Below are positions 15,429 through 25,753 of a stretch of 64,000 nucleotides of DNA, in pieces. The position numbers and the translations under genes are program-made. The notes below the pieces were generated by a model, which was not told the DNA's origin, did no database searches, and saw only the letters and a program-made list of their open reading frames with translations. The stretch is taken from positions 62,001-126,000 of the forward strand of contig CAVWIV010000003.1 in assembly GCA_963755155.1 (NCBI GenBank), given 5' to 3'. The number at the start of each line of letters is the position of its first letter. The first letter of the stretch is position 1. This DNA comes from PALSA-612 sp963755155 (GTDB taxonomy: Bacteria; Actinomycetota; Thermoleophilia; Gaiellales; Gaiellaceae).

Positions 15429-17193
15429 ATGAATGGCCAGCAACGGACGATCGTCAGGCTCTGGCGGGAAGCCGTGGCGTCGGGTCGTCCCGATCCGCTC
15501 TATCTCGCGGAGGGCGCCGGCGAATGGTCGCCCGTACCGCTGGCCGAGGCTGCCCAGCGGGTGGACGAGCTCGCGAACGGCTTGCTGGCGCTCGGCGTCC
15601 GCAAGGGCGACTCATTCGGGATCCTTGCCGGGACGCGAGTCGAATGGTGCCTCTTCGACTTTGCGCTCGCGCTCGTCGGTGGCGTCACGGCGCCGGTCTA
15701 TGCGAACTCGTCGCCCGAGGACTGTCGCTACGTCCTCGCCCACTCAGATGCAGTCGGCGTGCTCGCCGAGGACGACGCGCAGCTCGAGAAGATCGAGGCC
15801 GTGCGCGGCGAGCTCCCGGGGCTCCAACACGTGCTGACCTTCGCCGATCTCGACGGGCTCGCTGAGCGAGGCAGGGCGTTCGCGGCCGAACAGCCCACGG
15901 CGCTCGCCGACGCCGAGAGCCGGATCGGCGAGGACGACCTATTCACGTTCATCTACACGTCAGGCACGACCGGCCCGCCCAAGGCCTGCAAGATCCTCCA
16001 CCGCAACTACTACGAGATGGCCAGGGTCGTCCACGACATGGCCGATGTCTTCCAGAAGGACGACCTGCTGCTGCTCTATCTGCCACTCGCCCACAACTTC
16101 GGGCGCCTGACGCACCTCCTCGCCCCGATGGCCGGCTACACGATCGCCTTCTGCGCCGACCCGTACGCCGTTGCGGACGCGCTGCTGAAAGTCAAGCCCA
16201 CGGTGTTCCCGAGCGTGCCGCGCGTCTACGAGAAGATCCATACGGCTGTCCTCGCGAGGTTCGACGAGGCCACGGGCGTGCGGCGACGGCTCGTCGACTG
16301 GGCGCTCGACGTCGGGCGGCGGGTGAGCGTGCTCCGCCAGCAGGGTAAGCCGATCCCGCGCGCTCTGCTGGCGCAGCACCGTCTCGCCGACCGGCTCGTG
16401 TACTCGAAGGTGAAGGCACGCCTTGGCGGCCGCCTGCGGCGCGCGGTCTCCGGGCGGTGCTCCGTTGTCAGTCGAGATCCTCGAGTTCTTCCACGCGCTC
16501 GACATCCTCATCCTCGAGGCTTACGGGCTTACGGAGTGCACAACCGGAGCAACGTCGAGCCGCGAGGACAGCTTCAAGTTCGGCACGGTGGGCAAGGCGC
16601 TGCCCGGCTGGGAGCTGAAGCTCGCAGAGGACGGCGAGCTCTTCATCCGCAGCCCGACCGTCTTCGCCGGCTACTACAAGGACGACCAGGCGACCGCCGA
16701 GATCCTCTCGGACGACGGCTGGCTCGCGACCGGGGACATCGCGACGATCGACGACGACGGCTTCGTGACGATTACCGACCGCAAGAAAGACATCCTCGTG
16801 ACGGCGGGCGGCAAGAACGTTGCCCCGCAGAACCTCGAGAACGAGCTGAAGTCCTCACGGTACGTCTCGCAGGCGCTCGTCGTCGGCGACCGCAAGCCGT
16901 ACGTCGCCGCCCTGATCACGCTCGACCCGACGGAGATCGCCGGCTGGGCGCAGCGCCAGGGCCTCGACGGCGACCTCGTGACGCTCTCTCGGCACCCCGA
17001 CGTCCATGCCCTCGTGCAGGGCATCGTCGACGAGGTGAACGCGCCCCACTCCCGCTTCGAGCAGATCAAGCGTTTCGACGTCCTACCGCGCGACTTCTCG
17101 ATGGAGGAGGGCGAGGTGACGCCGACGCTGAAGCTCAGGCGGAAGATCTGCCACGAGCACTTCGCCGCCGAGATCGAGCGGCTCTACGCCTAG
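15429..17193 (+). CDS. Long-chain fatty-acid-CoA ligase (AMP-forming), frameshifted
   Basis: About 588 codons. Activates long-chain fatty acids to acyl-CoA via acyl-AMP. The P-loop-like motif YTSGTTGPPKACK is at about residues 176-188, then LPLAHNFGRL. After the frame change come EAYGLTECTTG, the hinge TGDIATIDDDGFVTITDRKKDI and the C-terminal catalytic-Lys region VTPTLKLRRK. The frame changes at the GGG run 16452-16454 (one extra base; length a multiple of three plus one). FadD15-like architecture. ATG start at 15429 with a -10 box 7 nt upstream. Confidence 0.9.
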
Positions 17194-18349
17194 AGAATTC
17201 TTCGCGCCCCGTAGTACGTCGAGGCGTACCAGCTGTCGGAGAGGCTCGAGATCTTCACGACGTCGCCCGTGTGCGGCGCGTGGATGAACTGGCCGCCGCC
17301 GATGTAGATGCCCATGTGGCCCAGCCCGTTGAAGAAGACGAGGTCGCCGGGCGCGAGCTGGTCGCGCGAGACGGGCACGCCGTAGTTGTATTGCGATGCG
17401 GCGTGGTGCGGCAGCGAGACACCGACCTGGGCGTACACGTACATCGCGAACCCCGAGCAGTCGAACCCCGACGGCGAGGCACCGCCCCAGACGTACGGGA
17501 TGCCGAGGTACTGCATCGCGATCCCGACGACACCGCCGTAGCGCGCCGGCGGCGCGATCGGCAGCCTCGGGCGTTTCGGCACCGGCGCCGATCACCGACG
17601 TGTCGATTCCCTGCTGTATGGCTGCTTCCTGGCTCGACAGACGCAGCGCCGCCTGCTGCGCGAGGCTCTTCCTGGCGGCGCGCCTCCTCCGCCCGCAGCC
17701 GCTCGATCTCGCCGCGAATCGACGAGAGGAGCTCCTGGCGCTCGGCGAGCCCGGCCTCGATCTCGCGCTTGGCCTCCGCTCGCGCGGCAACCACCGACTC
17801 CTGGTTCGCCTGCGCCGTCTTCAGCCGGTCGCGCCGAGTCGTCACCTCACCCCGGAACCGCTGCACCTCCTGGAGCACCTGCGTGTCCTCCTGGGACACG
17901 CGGTCGATCGTGTCGAGGCGGTTGATGAGGTCTTCGAAGCTCGTGCTGCCGAGGAAGACCTCGAGCGCTGACGCCGACTCGCCGCCCACGTAGAGGTCGC
18001 GGAGCCGGTTCGCGAGCCGCTGCTGCGCGACCCCGAGGTTGCCCCGCGCGACGCCCATCTGGCGCCGGTTGGCCTCGAGGTCGGCGTTGATGGCGTCGAG
18101 CTCGATCGTTGCGGCGTTGTAAGCCTCGATCGACTGACCGAGCTCGGCGTCGAGCGACTCGATGTCGGCGAGCACCTGCTGCGCCTCGGCCCTCTTGTCT
18201 TCGATGCGATCGGCAAGCGCCGGACCAGCGCCGATCAGCGCCACGCCAAAGGCGACGAGTAGGAGCCCTGCGAGGGTCACACGACGACCCGTCAAGCGGG
18301 CTTGCGTTGCGCGCAACCGAGGGCGCACCGGGAGGGGCCGGTACGTCAC
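17190..18349 (-). CDS. Secreted NlpC/P60 peptidoglycan hydrolase with coiled coil, two frame changes
   Basis: About 386 residues. An N-terminal signal sequence (VTLAGLLLVAFGVALIGAGPALA, preceded by an Arg-rich stretch) is followed by a long coiled coil (about residues 48-240) and a C-terminal NlpC/P60 domain with nucleophile Cys in FDCSGF and His in GHMGIYIG. It cleaves peptide stems outside the membrane, like RipA-type enzymes. Frame changes at about 17669-17680 and 17569-17571 each need one base removed; length is a multiple of three plus two. GTG start at 18349. It ends overlapping the ligase stop by 4 bp and is divergent to a related coiled-coil gene. Confidence 0.87.
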
Positions 18350-18455
18350 TGGCGCGGGACCCTAGCAGCGCAGGCGGACGCCTGCAACCGGGAACCGCAC
18401 ACAAAGTTGCTGCAAAACGCGGATTCTTCTGTTCACGGAGGCCCGGACCCTCTGA

Positions 18456-18461
18456 TACGGT
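18456..18461 (+). promoter_or_regulatory. -10 box (TACGGT) before the 3D-domain gene
   Basis: TACGGT ends 8 nt before the GTG at 18470. Confidence 0.45.
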
Positions 18462-18469
18462 CAACCGCG

Positions 18470-19528
18470 GTGCAGTGGAAACGACCAGCCGCGGCCCTCG
18501 CGGTCGCCGGCGTGCTTCTCATACCCGCGGCAGGTCATGCCGACAACCCGGCGACGCTTCGCGCGCGCGGTGACGAGCTCGCGTCGGCGGAGCAGCAGGC
18601 GCGCCTCGAGCTGTTTGCGCTCGAGTCGAAGCTCGCGCGCGCCGAGTCGGCGCTCGCGGGCATCGAGGCGCGTCTCGACAGGCTCGAGCGAGAGCGTGCC
18701 TCGTCGCGGCGGCAGCTTCAGGCCGCGCGCCGCACGCTTGCAGAGTCCGAGGAGCGGCTCGGAGAGCAGGTCCGCGCGCTCTACATCACCGAGCGGCCGG
18801 ACGTGCTCGCGGTTTTCCTCGGCGCCGGGTCGCTCGAGGACGCGATCGACGGAGTGGACAGCATCCACCGCGCGGCCGACGCCACGAGCGGCGTGCTCGA
18901 CGAGGCCCAGACCGCTCGCGTCCGGGTGGCCTCGATCCTGCGCAGGCAGACGGAGAGGCGAGGAGAGCTTCGCGAGCTGAGGCGCTCGGCTGTCGCCCGC
19001 ACCGACGAGCTCGCGTCGGCGCGCGGAGACCGGGTCGCCTACATCTCCGAGCTCCAGGCGGAGCAGGTGCTCAACGAGCGGCAGATCGCCGAGGCCGTCG
19101 CGGCAGCCGAGGCCGCGCAGGCGTCGGCGGAGGTGCAGACCGCCGTCGCGGAGACCGCGCCGAGCATCAGCTCGATCGGCGCGCAGGCGATCGTCGACAC
19201 GCCGCAGCCGGAGCCGTTGCCGCAGCCGTCACCACAGCCTTCGCCGCAGGCGCCGGTCGCGCCCACGGGCAAGACGCTCACGGTCGTCGCCACCGCCTAC
19301 ATCCTCCGCGGGACGACGGCCACAGGAATCCCGACGGGATACGGCGTCGTCGCCGTCGATCCGACTGTCATCCCGCTCGGCACACGGATGACGATCCCGG
19401 GCTACGGGGAAGCCGTCGCGGCCGATACCGGCGGCGCGATCAAGGGCCTGCGGATCGACGTCTGGGTGCCCACGCTGGAAGAGGCCGCCCAGTGGCAGTG
19501 GCGCACAGTGACGATCACCTTGCACTGA
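18470..19528 (+). CDS. Secreted coiled-coil protein with C-terminal 3D domain
   Basis: 352 residues. Signal peptide (AAALAVAGVLLIPAAGHAD), a long coiled coil (about 25-225), a Pro/Gln linker (PQPEPLPQPSPQPSPQ), then a 3D domain with its Asp residues in VDPTVIPLG, VAADTGG and RIDVW. 3D domains occur in lytic transglycosylases and resuscitation-promoting-type proteins, so cell-wall remodelling is likely. The coiled-coil part (LYITERPDVLAVFLGAGSLED) parallels the divergent NlpC gene, so the two probably share an ancestor. GTG start. Confidence 0.88.
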   Translation: MQWKRPAAALAVAGVLLIPAAGHADNPATLRARGDELASAEQQARLELFALESKLARAESALAGIEARLDRLERERASSRRQLQAARRTLAESEERLGEQVRALYITERPDVLAVFLGAGSLEDAIDGVDSIHRAADATSGVLDEAQTARVRVASILRRQTERRGELRELRRSAVARTDELASARGDRVAYISELQAEQVLNERQIAEAVAAAEAAQASAEVQTAVAETAPSISSIGAQAIVDTPQPEPLPQPSPQPSPQAPVAPTGKTLTVVATAYILRGTTATGIPTGYGVVAVDPTVIPLGTRMTIPGYGEAVAADTGGAIKGLRIDVWVPTLEEAAQWQWRTVTITLH

Positions 19529-21523
19529 GCAGCCTGGCGAAGTCAGCTTCGGTGATCAGCGGCACGCCGCTCCGCTGAGCCTTCGTGAGCTTCGACGCGC
19601 CCGGCTCCTCGCCGACGACGAGCCCGGTCGTCTTCGACGAGACCGAGCTCGTCACCTTGGCGCCGAGCTCCTCCAGGGCCGCCGCCGCCTCGTCGCGTGA
19701 GAAGCGCTCGAGAGTGCCCGTGATCACATACGTCCTGCCCGTGAGCGGCCCCTCGACTGGTCGGTCCTCCTCCCCGATCTCGAACACGAGGCCGAGCTCC
19801 CGGAGCTGCTGGACGAGTGCCCGGTTTTGCTTGTCTGCGAACCACTCGACCACGATCTCTGCGCGATCGGGACCGAAGCCTTCCGTCTCGAGCACGTCCT
19901 CCTGAGTCGCGGCAATCAACCGGTCGACGTCGCCGAACTGGCGCGCGAGGTTCTGCGCGAGCACCCAACCAAGGCCGGGGATGTTCAACCCGAGCAGGAC
20001 GCGCGAGAACGGCACCTGTTTCGACGCCTCGATGGCGCCGATCGCCGCGGTGGCGGAGATGTCGGCGAACCCGTCCAGCTCGAACAGCTGGTCTTTCGTC
20101 AGGCGATAGAGGTCGGGGAGCGAGCGGACGAGCCCACGCTCCCAGAGCAGGCGGATCGTCTGCTCGCCGACGCCTTCGATGTCGGCGATCGCGACCCAGT
20201 TGATGAGCGTCTCGAGCCCGCGCGACGGGCAGGCGCGGTTCGGGCACCGGTGCATGACCTCGCCCTCGGGCTTGACGATGGCGGTGCCGCAGAGGGGGCA
20301 CTTCTTCGGCATCCGGAAGCGCTTTGTCCCCGGTTGGTGCTCGCCGGCGGGCCCCACGATCTGCGGGATCACGTCGCCGGCACGCTGGACGATGACGATG
20401 TCCCCCTCGCGGATCTCCTTCCGGTTGATGTCCTCCTCGTTGTGGAGGGTCGCTCGCGAGACGGTGACGCCGCCGACCTCGACGGGCTCCATGACGGCCC
20501 AGGGATTGAGAGCCCCTGTCCGACCGACCCTGATGTGGATCTTCAGGAGCTTCGTCTGCGCGGTCATCGGCGCCCACTTGAAGGCGCGGGCCCACCGCGG
20601 CCTTCCGTGAAGCACGCCGAGCCGGCGCTGCTGCTCGAGCGAGTCGACCTTGATCACGATGCCGTCGATCTCGTAGTCGAGCTCGACTCGGCGCGTCTCC
20701 CATGCGCGACAGGCCTCGGCGATCTCCTCCACCGTCGTCCAGCCGCTCGGCGAACGGGTTCGTCGGGAAGCCGCGATCACGCAGCCACGCGAGCATCTGG
20801 GACTGGCTCGTGAACTCGACTCCGTCGGCGTGCCCCGTTCCGTAGACCCAAAGCGAGAGCGGGCGATCGGCGGTGATCGCGGAGTTCTTCTGCCGCACGG
20901 AGCCGGCCGCGGCATTCCGAGGATTCGGCGCGAGCTTCTGGCTCGTTCCCGCCAGCCGCTCGTTCAGCTCGCGAAAGCCCGAGAGCGGAAGATAGACCTC
21001 GCCGCGTACTTCGAGCACGGCGGGCGCGTCGTCCCCGAGCATCCGCAGCGGGACTGTGCGGATGGTGCGGAGATTGGGTGTCACGTCCTCCCCCTGGACG
21101 CTGTCGCCGCGCGTCGCGCCCCGGACGAAGACGCCGTCCTCGTACGTGAGGTTGACGGCGAGGCCGTCGATCTTCGGCTCGATCACGTAGGCGACCGGCT
21201 CGTCCGTGCCGAGCCGCTTGCGTACGTCGTCAGCCCACTTCAAGAGCGCCTCGTCCGTCGTCACCTTGTCGAGCGATCCCATCTGCTCGAGATGGCGCAC
21301 TTTCTGGAAGCGGTCCGAGGCTGGAGCACCCACGCGATGCGTCGGCGAGTCCGGCGTGACGAGCTCCGGATGCGCCGCCTCGAGCTCCACGAGCTCGTCG
21401 TAGAGGCTGGTCGTACTCGGCGTCCGTGATCGCCGGGTCGTCCTCGACGTGGTACGCGATGAGCGCACGGTTGAGCTCGACGCGCAGCTCTCCAGCGCGC
21501 TTCGTGGCCTTAGAGGACGCCAA
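19515..21523 (-). CDS. ligA: NAD-dependent DNA ligase, two frame changes
   Basis: Seals nicks during replication and repair using NAD+. After repair 668 residues, the normal LigA length. In order: N-terminal Ia domain, adenylation motif IEPKIDGLAVN (catalytic Lys), the OB region, the four-Cys zinc finger CPLCGTAI...CPNRACPS, HhH repeats (NIPGLGWVLA) and a C-terminal BRCT domain (TGRTYVITGTLE). Frame changes near 21413-21420 and 20746-20751 each need one base removed; the total is a multiple of three plus two. LigA is essential, so these argue for sequence error. It overlaps the upstream HAD stop by 14 bp. Confidence 0.95.
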
Positions 21524-22148
21524 GGAGCTCCTCGGCGTGGTGGACGAGGACGTCTGGCTGCTCGCGCTCGAGGGCCTCGGTGTCGTGGATTCCCCCCCAG
21601 GCGACGGCGACCGCGTACACGCCGGCCGCCTTCGCGGCGCGGATGTCGAAGGGGGAGTCGCCGACGTACGCGGCGTCCTCCGGCGCAGCGTCGAGCCGGG
21701 CGAGTGCCTCGAGGATCGGGTCTGGATCGGGCTTGTGGCGCTCCGTGTCCTCGGCGCCGATCACGATCTCGAAGTTCGCCTCGAGCTCCGGCAGGCGCGT
21801 GAATGCCCACCGCATCGACGCGTGGCCCTTGGCGCTCACGACACCCAGCCGCCGTCCTTCCGCGCGCAGGCGGGGCAGCACCTCGACAACCTCCCAGAAA
21901 GCCTCGAGCTCTTCGTGCAGCGGCTCGTTGTGCGCGCGGTACGCCGCGACGAGGTCGTCCACCCGCTCGGGTGCGAGGGCGTGCATCTGGGCCACGAGGC
22001 CGGGACCTCCCACGGCGGCGGCCAGCACCTCATCCGGGACGTCGCGGCCGAGCACCTCCTTCGCGGCGTGGCCCATGGACGCAAGGATCATCGGCCCCGA
22101 GTCGATGAGCGTGCCGTCGAGGTCGAACAGGACGATGGGGAAGCGCAC
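21510..22148 (-). CDS. HAD hydrolase, phosphoglycolate phosphatase-like
   Basis: 212-residue HAD phosphatase with motif I FDLDGT (Asp9/Asp11), motif II LGVVSAKG, Lys in RHKPDPDP and motif IV YVGDSPFD. The cap between residues 15 and 85 is helical. The Gph/PpaX-type motif I GTLIDS suggests a small phosphate ester such as phosphoglycolate or pyrophosphate. It precedes ligA with a 14-bp overlap and likely shares its transcript. Confidence 0.88.
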   Translation of the reverse strand: MRFPIVLFDLDGTLIDSGPMILASMGHAAKEVLGRDVPDEVLAAAVGGPGLVAQMHALAPERVDDLVAAYRAHNEPLHEELEAFWEVVEVLPRLRAEGRRLGVVSAKGHASMRWAFTRLPELEANFEIVIGAEDTERHKPDPDPILEALARLDAAPEDAAYVGDSPFDIRAAKAAGVYAVAVAWGGIHDTEALEREQPDVLVHHAEELLGVL

Positions 22149-22169
22149 TCCCCGATCGTAGTCAGCCGA

Positions 22170-22886
22170 TCAGTACTCGACGCCGACGAGGTAGAGGCCC
22201 CACGGCGGCGCCGTCTGCCCTGCCTCCGCCCGCACGCGACCGTCTAACAGCCGCGCGATGTCGTCGGGCTGCCGCTCGAGCATCGTGCCGACGAGAGTCC
22301 GCACCATGTGGCGAAGGAACGAGTCGGCAGTGATCTCGAAGTCGAGGTGATCGCCGCGCTCGTGCCAGGACGCCGAGAGCACCGTACGCAGGAAGACGTC
22401 GTGCTGCGTGTCGGTTGGCGTGAAGGCGCGGAAATCGTGCTCGCCGTGGAGGAGGTCGGCGGAGGCGGCGAGGGCGTCGAGATTGATCCGGCGCGGGTAC
22501 CACCAGCTTCGGCGCACCTCGAGCGGCGACCGCTCGCGCCGGCGATGGATGCGGAAGCGGTAGCTGCGCGAGCAGGCCGAGTGACGCGCGTGGAAGCCCG
22601 GTGGCGCCTCCTCGGCAGCGATAGCGGCCACGTCGTCGGGCAACAACGAGTTCAACGCCTCGGGTACGCGCTCCACCGGAGGCCCTCCGCCCACGTCGAC
22701 GCTGACGACGTTGCCGAGGGCGTGCACGCCTGTGTCGGTGCGACCCGCGACGGCGAGCCCCTCCACGACGGAGAAGAGCGAGCCGAGCGCCTCGTGAACG
22801 ATGCGCTCAACCGTGCGCAACCCGGGTTGCGCCGCCCAGCCGTGGAACGCCGTCCCGTCGTATTCGAGCGTGAGCTTGATTCTCAC
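22170..22886 (-). CDS. truA: tRNA pseudouridine synthase A
   Basis: 238 residues. Converts U38-U40 of tRNA anticodon arms to pseudouridine. The N-terminal LEYDGTAFHGWAAQPG and the catalytic Asp51 in GRTDTGVHALG are visible, with the C-terminal FLRHMVRTLVG motif. It follows rplQ with 22 bp between them, the usual last gene of the alpha operon. GTG start at 22886. Confidence 0.96.
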   Translation of the reverse strand: MRIKLTLEYDGTAFHGWAAQPGLRTVERIVHEALGSLFSVVEGLAVAGRTDTGVHALGNVVSVDVGGGPPVERVPEALNSLLPDDVAAIAAEEAPPGFHARHSACSRSYRFRIHRRRERSPLEVRRSWWYPRRINLDALAASADLLHGEHDFRAFTPTDTQHDVFLRTVLSASWHERGDHLDFEITADSFLRHMVRTLVGTMLERQPDDIARLLDGRVRAEAGQTAPPWGLYLVGVEY

Positions 22887-22908
22887 GCCTTAGATTCTCG
22901 TACGGACG

Positions 22909-23343
22909 CTACGAGGACGCTTCGGCGGCGACCGGCTCTTCTTCGCGCTCGACGGGGACGGCCTGGCGGGCGACCGGAGCCCGCGGCACGTGGTCGACGA
23001 ACTCGAGGTACGCCATCGGCGCCGAGTCGCCGGGGCGCGGGCCGACCTTCACGATCCGCGTGTAGCCGCCCGGCCGGTCCGTGAAGCGCGGCGCCACCTC
23101 GGCAAAGAGCTGGTGGACGACCTCCTGCGAGCGCAGGTAGGCAAGCGCCTGCCGGCGGGCGTGGATGTCGCCCCGCCGGCCGAGCGTGATCATCTTCTCG
23201 GCCACGGGCCGGACGCCCTTCGCCTTCGCAACCGTCGTCTTGATACGGCCGTGGACGATCAGCGCGCCGGTGAGGTTCGCGTAGAGCGCCTTGCGATGGG
23301 GCGCGTCGCGCCCGAGCTTCTTGCCGGCCCGCTGATGCCTCAT
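22909..23343 (-). CDS. rplQ: 50S ribosomal protein L17
   Basis: 144 residues, beginning MRHQRAGKKLGRDAPHRKAL, with the GRIKTTVAKAK core. The last 30 residues (PRAPVARQAVPVEREEEPVAAEASS) are a low-complexity tail beyond the usual 115-125 length. Its start overlaps the rpoA stop by 4 bp. Confidence 0.97.
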   Translation of the reverse strand: MRHQRAGKKLGRDAPHRKALYANLTGALIVHGRIKTTVAKAKGVRPVAEKMITLGRRGDIHARRQALAYLRSQEVVHQLFAEVAPRFTDRPGGYTRIVKVGPRPGDSAPMAYLEFVDHVPRAPVARQAVPVEREEEPVAAEASS

Positions 23344-24314
23344 GACAGAGGCTCTTCTCCCCGCAGCGTCAGCCCGTGCCCGGCGAGCGTCTCCTTGACC
23401 TCTTCGATCGACTTGCGGCCGAAGTTCGGAATGGCAGCGAGCTCGACCTCGGTCTTCGTGACGAGGTCGCCGATCGTCTCGATGCCGACGCGCTTCAGGC
23501 AGTTGTACGAGCGGACGCCGAGCTCGAGCTCCTCGATCGGGAAGTTCTCCATGCCGTGCGCGAGCGAAGGCTCAGCCGCCGTCTCGGCCGGCACGTCGCC
23601 GAACCCCTCGATGCTGTCGATGTCGGTGAAGATCGCGAGTTGCCGGATGAGGATCTCGGCGCCCTGTCCGATCGCCTCGCGCGGATCCATCGAACCGTCC
23701 GTCGTCACGTCGAGCACGAGCTTGTCGTAGTCGGTGCGCTGCCCGACACGGGCTGCCTCGACGTCGTACGAGACGCGTCGCACGGGCGAGAAGATCGAGT
23801 CGATGGGAATGACGCCGATGGTGTGCTCCGAGCCGCGGTTCATCTCCGCCGGCACGTACCCGCGACCCCGGCCGACTGTCATCGTCAGCTCGAGCTTGCC
23901 CTTGTCGGCGAGGTGCGCGATCTCGAGGTCCGGGTTGAGGATCTCGAGGTCGGCCGGCAGCTGGATGTCGGCCGCCGTCACCAGTCCCGGCCCCTTCTTC
24001 TGGAGCCGCACCTCGACCTCGGGATGCTCGCCGTGCAGGCGGCAGATGAGGTTCTTGAGGTTGAGCAGGATGTCGGTGACGTCTTCGCGCACGCCCGGCA
24101 GCGTCGTGAACTCGTGGGCGACGCCCTCGAGCTTCACCGACGTGACGGCTGCGCCCTCGAGCGACGAGAGCAGCACGCGGCGCAGCGAGTTGCCGAACGT
24201 GTAGCCGAAGCCACGGTCGAGCGGCTCGATCGCGAAGATGCCGCGTTCCTCGTCGACCTCTTCGTGAACGATACGCGGGATCTGGAACTCCATGAGGCTG
24301 GTGCGGGTGGCCAC
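23340..24314 (-). CDS. rpoA: RNA polymerase alpha subunit
   Basis: 324 residues. Assembly platform of RNA polymerase: N-terminal domain with the FGYTFGNSLRRVLLSS dimer/beta-binding segment, a linker, and a C-terminal domain (ELGVRSYNCLKRVGIETIGDL) that contacts UP elements and activators. GTG start at 24314, with AAGGAG 6-7 nt before it. A longer in-frame start is possible but would place part of S4 in another frame. Confidence 0.97.
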   Translation of the reverse strand: MATRTSLMEFQIPRIVHEEVDEERGIFAIEPLDRGFGYTFGNSLRRVLLSSLEGAAVTSVKLEGVAHEFTTLPGVREDVTDILLNLKNLICRLHGEHPEVEVRLQKKGPGLVTAADIQLPADLEILNPDLEIAHLADKGKLELTMTVGRGRGYVPAEMNRGSEHTIGVIPIDSIFSPVRRVSYDVEAARVGQRTDYDKLVLDVTTDGSMDPREAIGQGAEILIRQLAIFTDIDSIEGFGDVPAETAAEPSLAHGMENFPIEELELGVRSYNCLKRVGIETIGDLVTKTEVELAAIPNFGRKSIEEVKETLAGHGLTLRGEEPLS

Positions 24315-24346
24315 GTGTCTCCTTCCTTCCTTAAGCGCGCTGGGCG

Positions 24347-24967
24347 CTACTTCGAGTAGAGCTCGACGATGAGGGACTCCTGTACGGGCGTGTCGATGTC
24401 CTCGCGGTCCGGGAGCTTGAGGATCTTGCCGGTAAGGCCGTCGTGATCGGCCTGGAGCCACGGCGCCACGGACGCGGTGAGGTCGGTCGCGTCGCGAACG
24501 ACCTGCTCGGCCGGGCTGCCGCTCTTGAGATTGACGATGTCGTTGGGCTTGACCTGGAAGCTCGGGATGTTCACGCGCCGGCCGTTGACCTGGAAATGGC
24601 CGTGGCGCACGAGTTGGCGGGCCTGGGAACGCGAGGCCGCGAAGCCCAGGCGATAGATGACGTTGTCCAGCCGCGTCTCGAGCAGGCGAAGGAGGTTCTC
24701 GCCTGAAACGCCGGAGCCGCGGGCGGCTTTCTCGTAGTAGTTGCGGAACTGCTTTTCGAGCAGGCCGTAGTAGCGGCGCGCCTTCTGCTTCTCACGCAGT
24801 TGGAGCAGATACTGCGACTGCTTGATGCGGCCGCGGCCGTGCTCCCCCGGCGGATACGAGCGACGCTCGATCGCGCACTTCTCGGTCAGGCAACGCTCCC
24901 CTTTGAGGAAGAGCTTCATGCCTTCGCGGCGGCAAAGCTTGCAGCTGGGACCGGTGTACCTGGCCAC
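24347..24967 (-). CDS. rpsD: 30S ribosomal protein S4, zinc form
   Basis: 206 residues with a four-Cys cluster near the N terminus (Cys9, Cys12, Cys26, Cys31) and the S4 RNA-binding fold RLDNVIYRLGFAASRSQARQLVRHGH. S4 nucleates 30S assembly and often represses the alpha operon. Its start overlaps the rpsK stop by one base. Confidence 0.97.
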   Translation of the reverse strand: MARYTGPSCKLCRREGMKLFLKGERCLTEKCAIERRSYPPGEHGRGRIKQSQYLLQLREKQKARRYYGLLEKQFRNYYEKAARGSGVSGENLLRLLETRLDNVIYRLGFAASRSQARQLVRHGHFQVNGRRVNIPSFQVKPNDIVNLKSGSPAEQVVRDATDLTASVAPWLQADHDGLTGKILKLPDREDIDTPVQESLIVELYSK

Positions 24968-25368
24968 TAGTTGCGCTTCCTCTTCTTCTGGCGGACGCCG
25001 TTGTGCGCCTGCGGTGTCACGTCACGGACGCCGAGGATCTCGAGGCCTGCCGCCTGGAGCGACCGGATCGCTGTCTCACGGCCCGAACCGGGCCCGTTGA
25101 CGAAGACCTCGACCTTCTGCAGGCCGTGCTCCATGCCCTTGCGGGCGGCGGCGTCCGCGGTCACCTGCGCCGCGAACGGCGTCGACTTCCGCGAGCCTTT
25201 GAAGCCGCTCGAGCCCGCCGACTCCCAGACGATGACGTTGCCCTCCTTGTCGGTGAGCGCGACGATCGTGTTGTTGAAGGACGACTTGATGTGCGCCTGG
25301 CCGATGGCGATGTTCTTCTTGACCCGGCGGCGACCGCGGCCCTTTGCTGCCTTGCGTGGGGGCGCCAC
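24967..25368 (-). CDS. rpsK: 30S ribosomal protein S11
   Basis: 133 residues. Core HIKSSFNNTIVALTDKEGN and C-terminal VTPQAHNGVRQKKRKRN are conserved; it forms part of the platform next to the mRNA exit. Its ATG overlaps the S13 stop. Confidence 0.97.
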   Translation of the reverse strand: MAPPRKAAKGRGRRRVKKNIAIGQAHIKSSFNNTIVALTDKEGNVIVWESAGSSGFKGSRKSTPFAAQVTADAAARKGMEHGLQKVEVFVNGPGSGRETAIRSLQAAGLEILGVRDVTPQAHNGVRQKKRKRN

Positions 25369-25742
25369 TACGTCGTTGCCTTCTTCTTACGGCCGACGGA
25401 CTTGGCCGGCCCCTTGCGCGTGCGCGCATTCGTCTTCGTCCGCTGGCCGTTCACCGGGAGGCCGCGCCGGTGGCGCATGCCCCGGTAGGCGCCGATCTCC
25501 TGGAGCCGCTTGATCGACTGCGACCGGTCGCGCCGCAGATCACCCTCTACCTGAAGAGTGTCGATGTGCCGCTGGAGCTTCGTCGTCTCGGCGTCGGTGA
25601 GGTCCTTGACCTTCGTCTCCGGCGAGAGGCCGAGATCGGCGCAGACCTTTTCCGCCGTCGCGGGGCCGATGCCGTAGATGTACGTCAGGCCGACTGTGAG
25701 GCGCTTCTGGTTCGGGAGGTTGACCCCGGCGATACGTGCCAT
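25368..25742 (-). CDS. rpsM: 30S ribosomal protein S13
   Basis: 124 residues, MARIAGVNLPNQKRLTVGLTYIYGIG, with C-terminal RGQRTKTNARTRKGPAK-like basic tail that reaches the P-site tRNA. Separated from rpmJ by 11 bp. Confidence 0.97.
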   Translation of the reverse strand: MARIAGVNLPNQKRLTVGLTYIYGIGPATAEKVCADLGLSPETKVKDLTDAETTKLQRHIDTLQVEGDLRRDRSQSIKRLQEIGAYRGMRHRRGLPVNGQRTKTNARTRKGPAKSVGRKKKATT

Positions 25743-25753
25743 ATGGCGTTCTC

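Noticed and set aside
23340..24461. Longer rpoA start at 24461
   Set aside because: The added N terminus is the other frame of rpsD and not RpoA-like; GTG at 24314 has a good Shine-Dalgarno.
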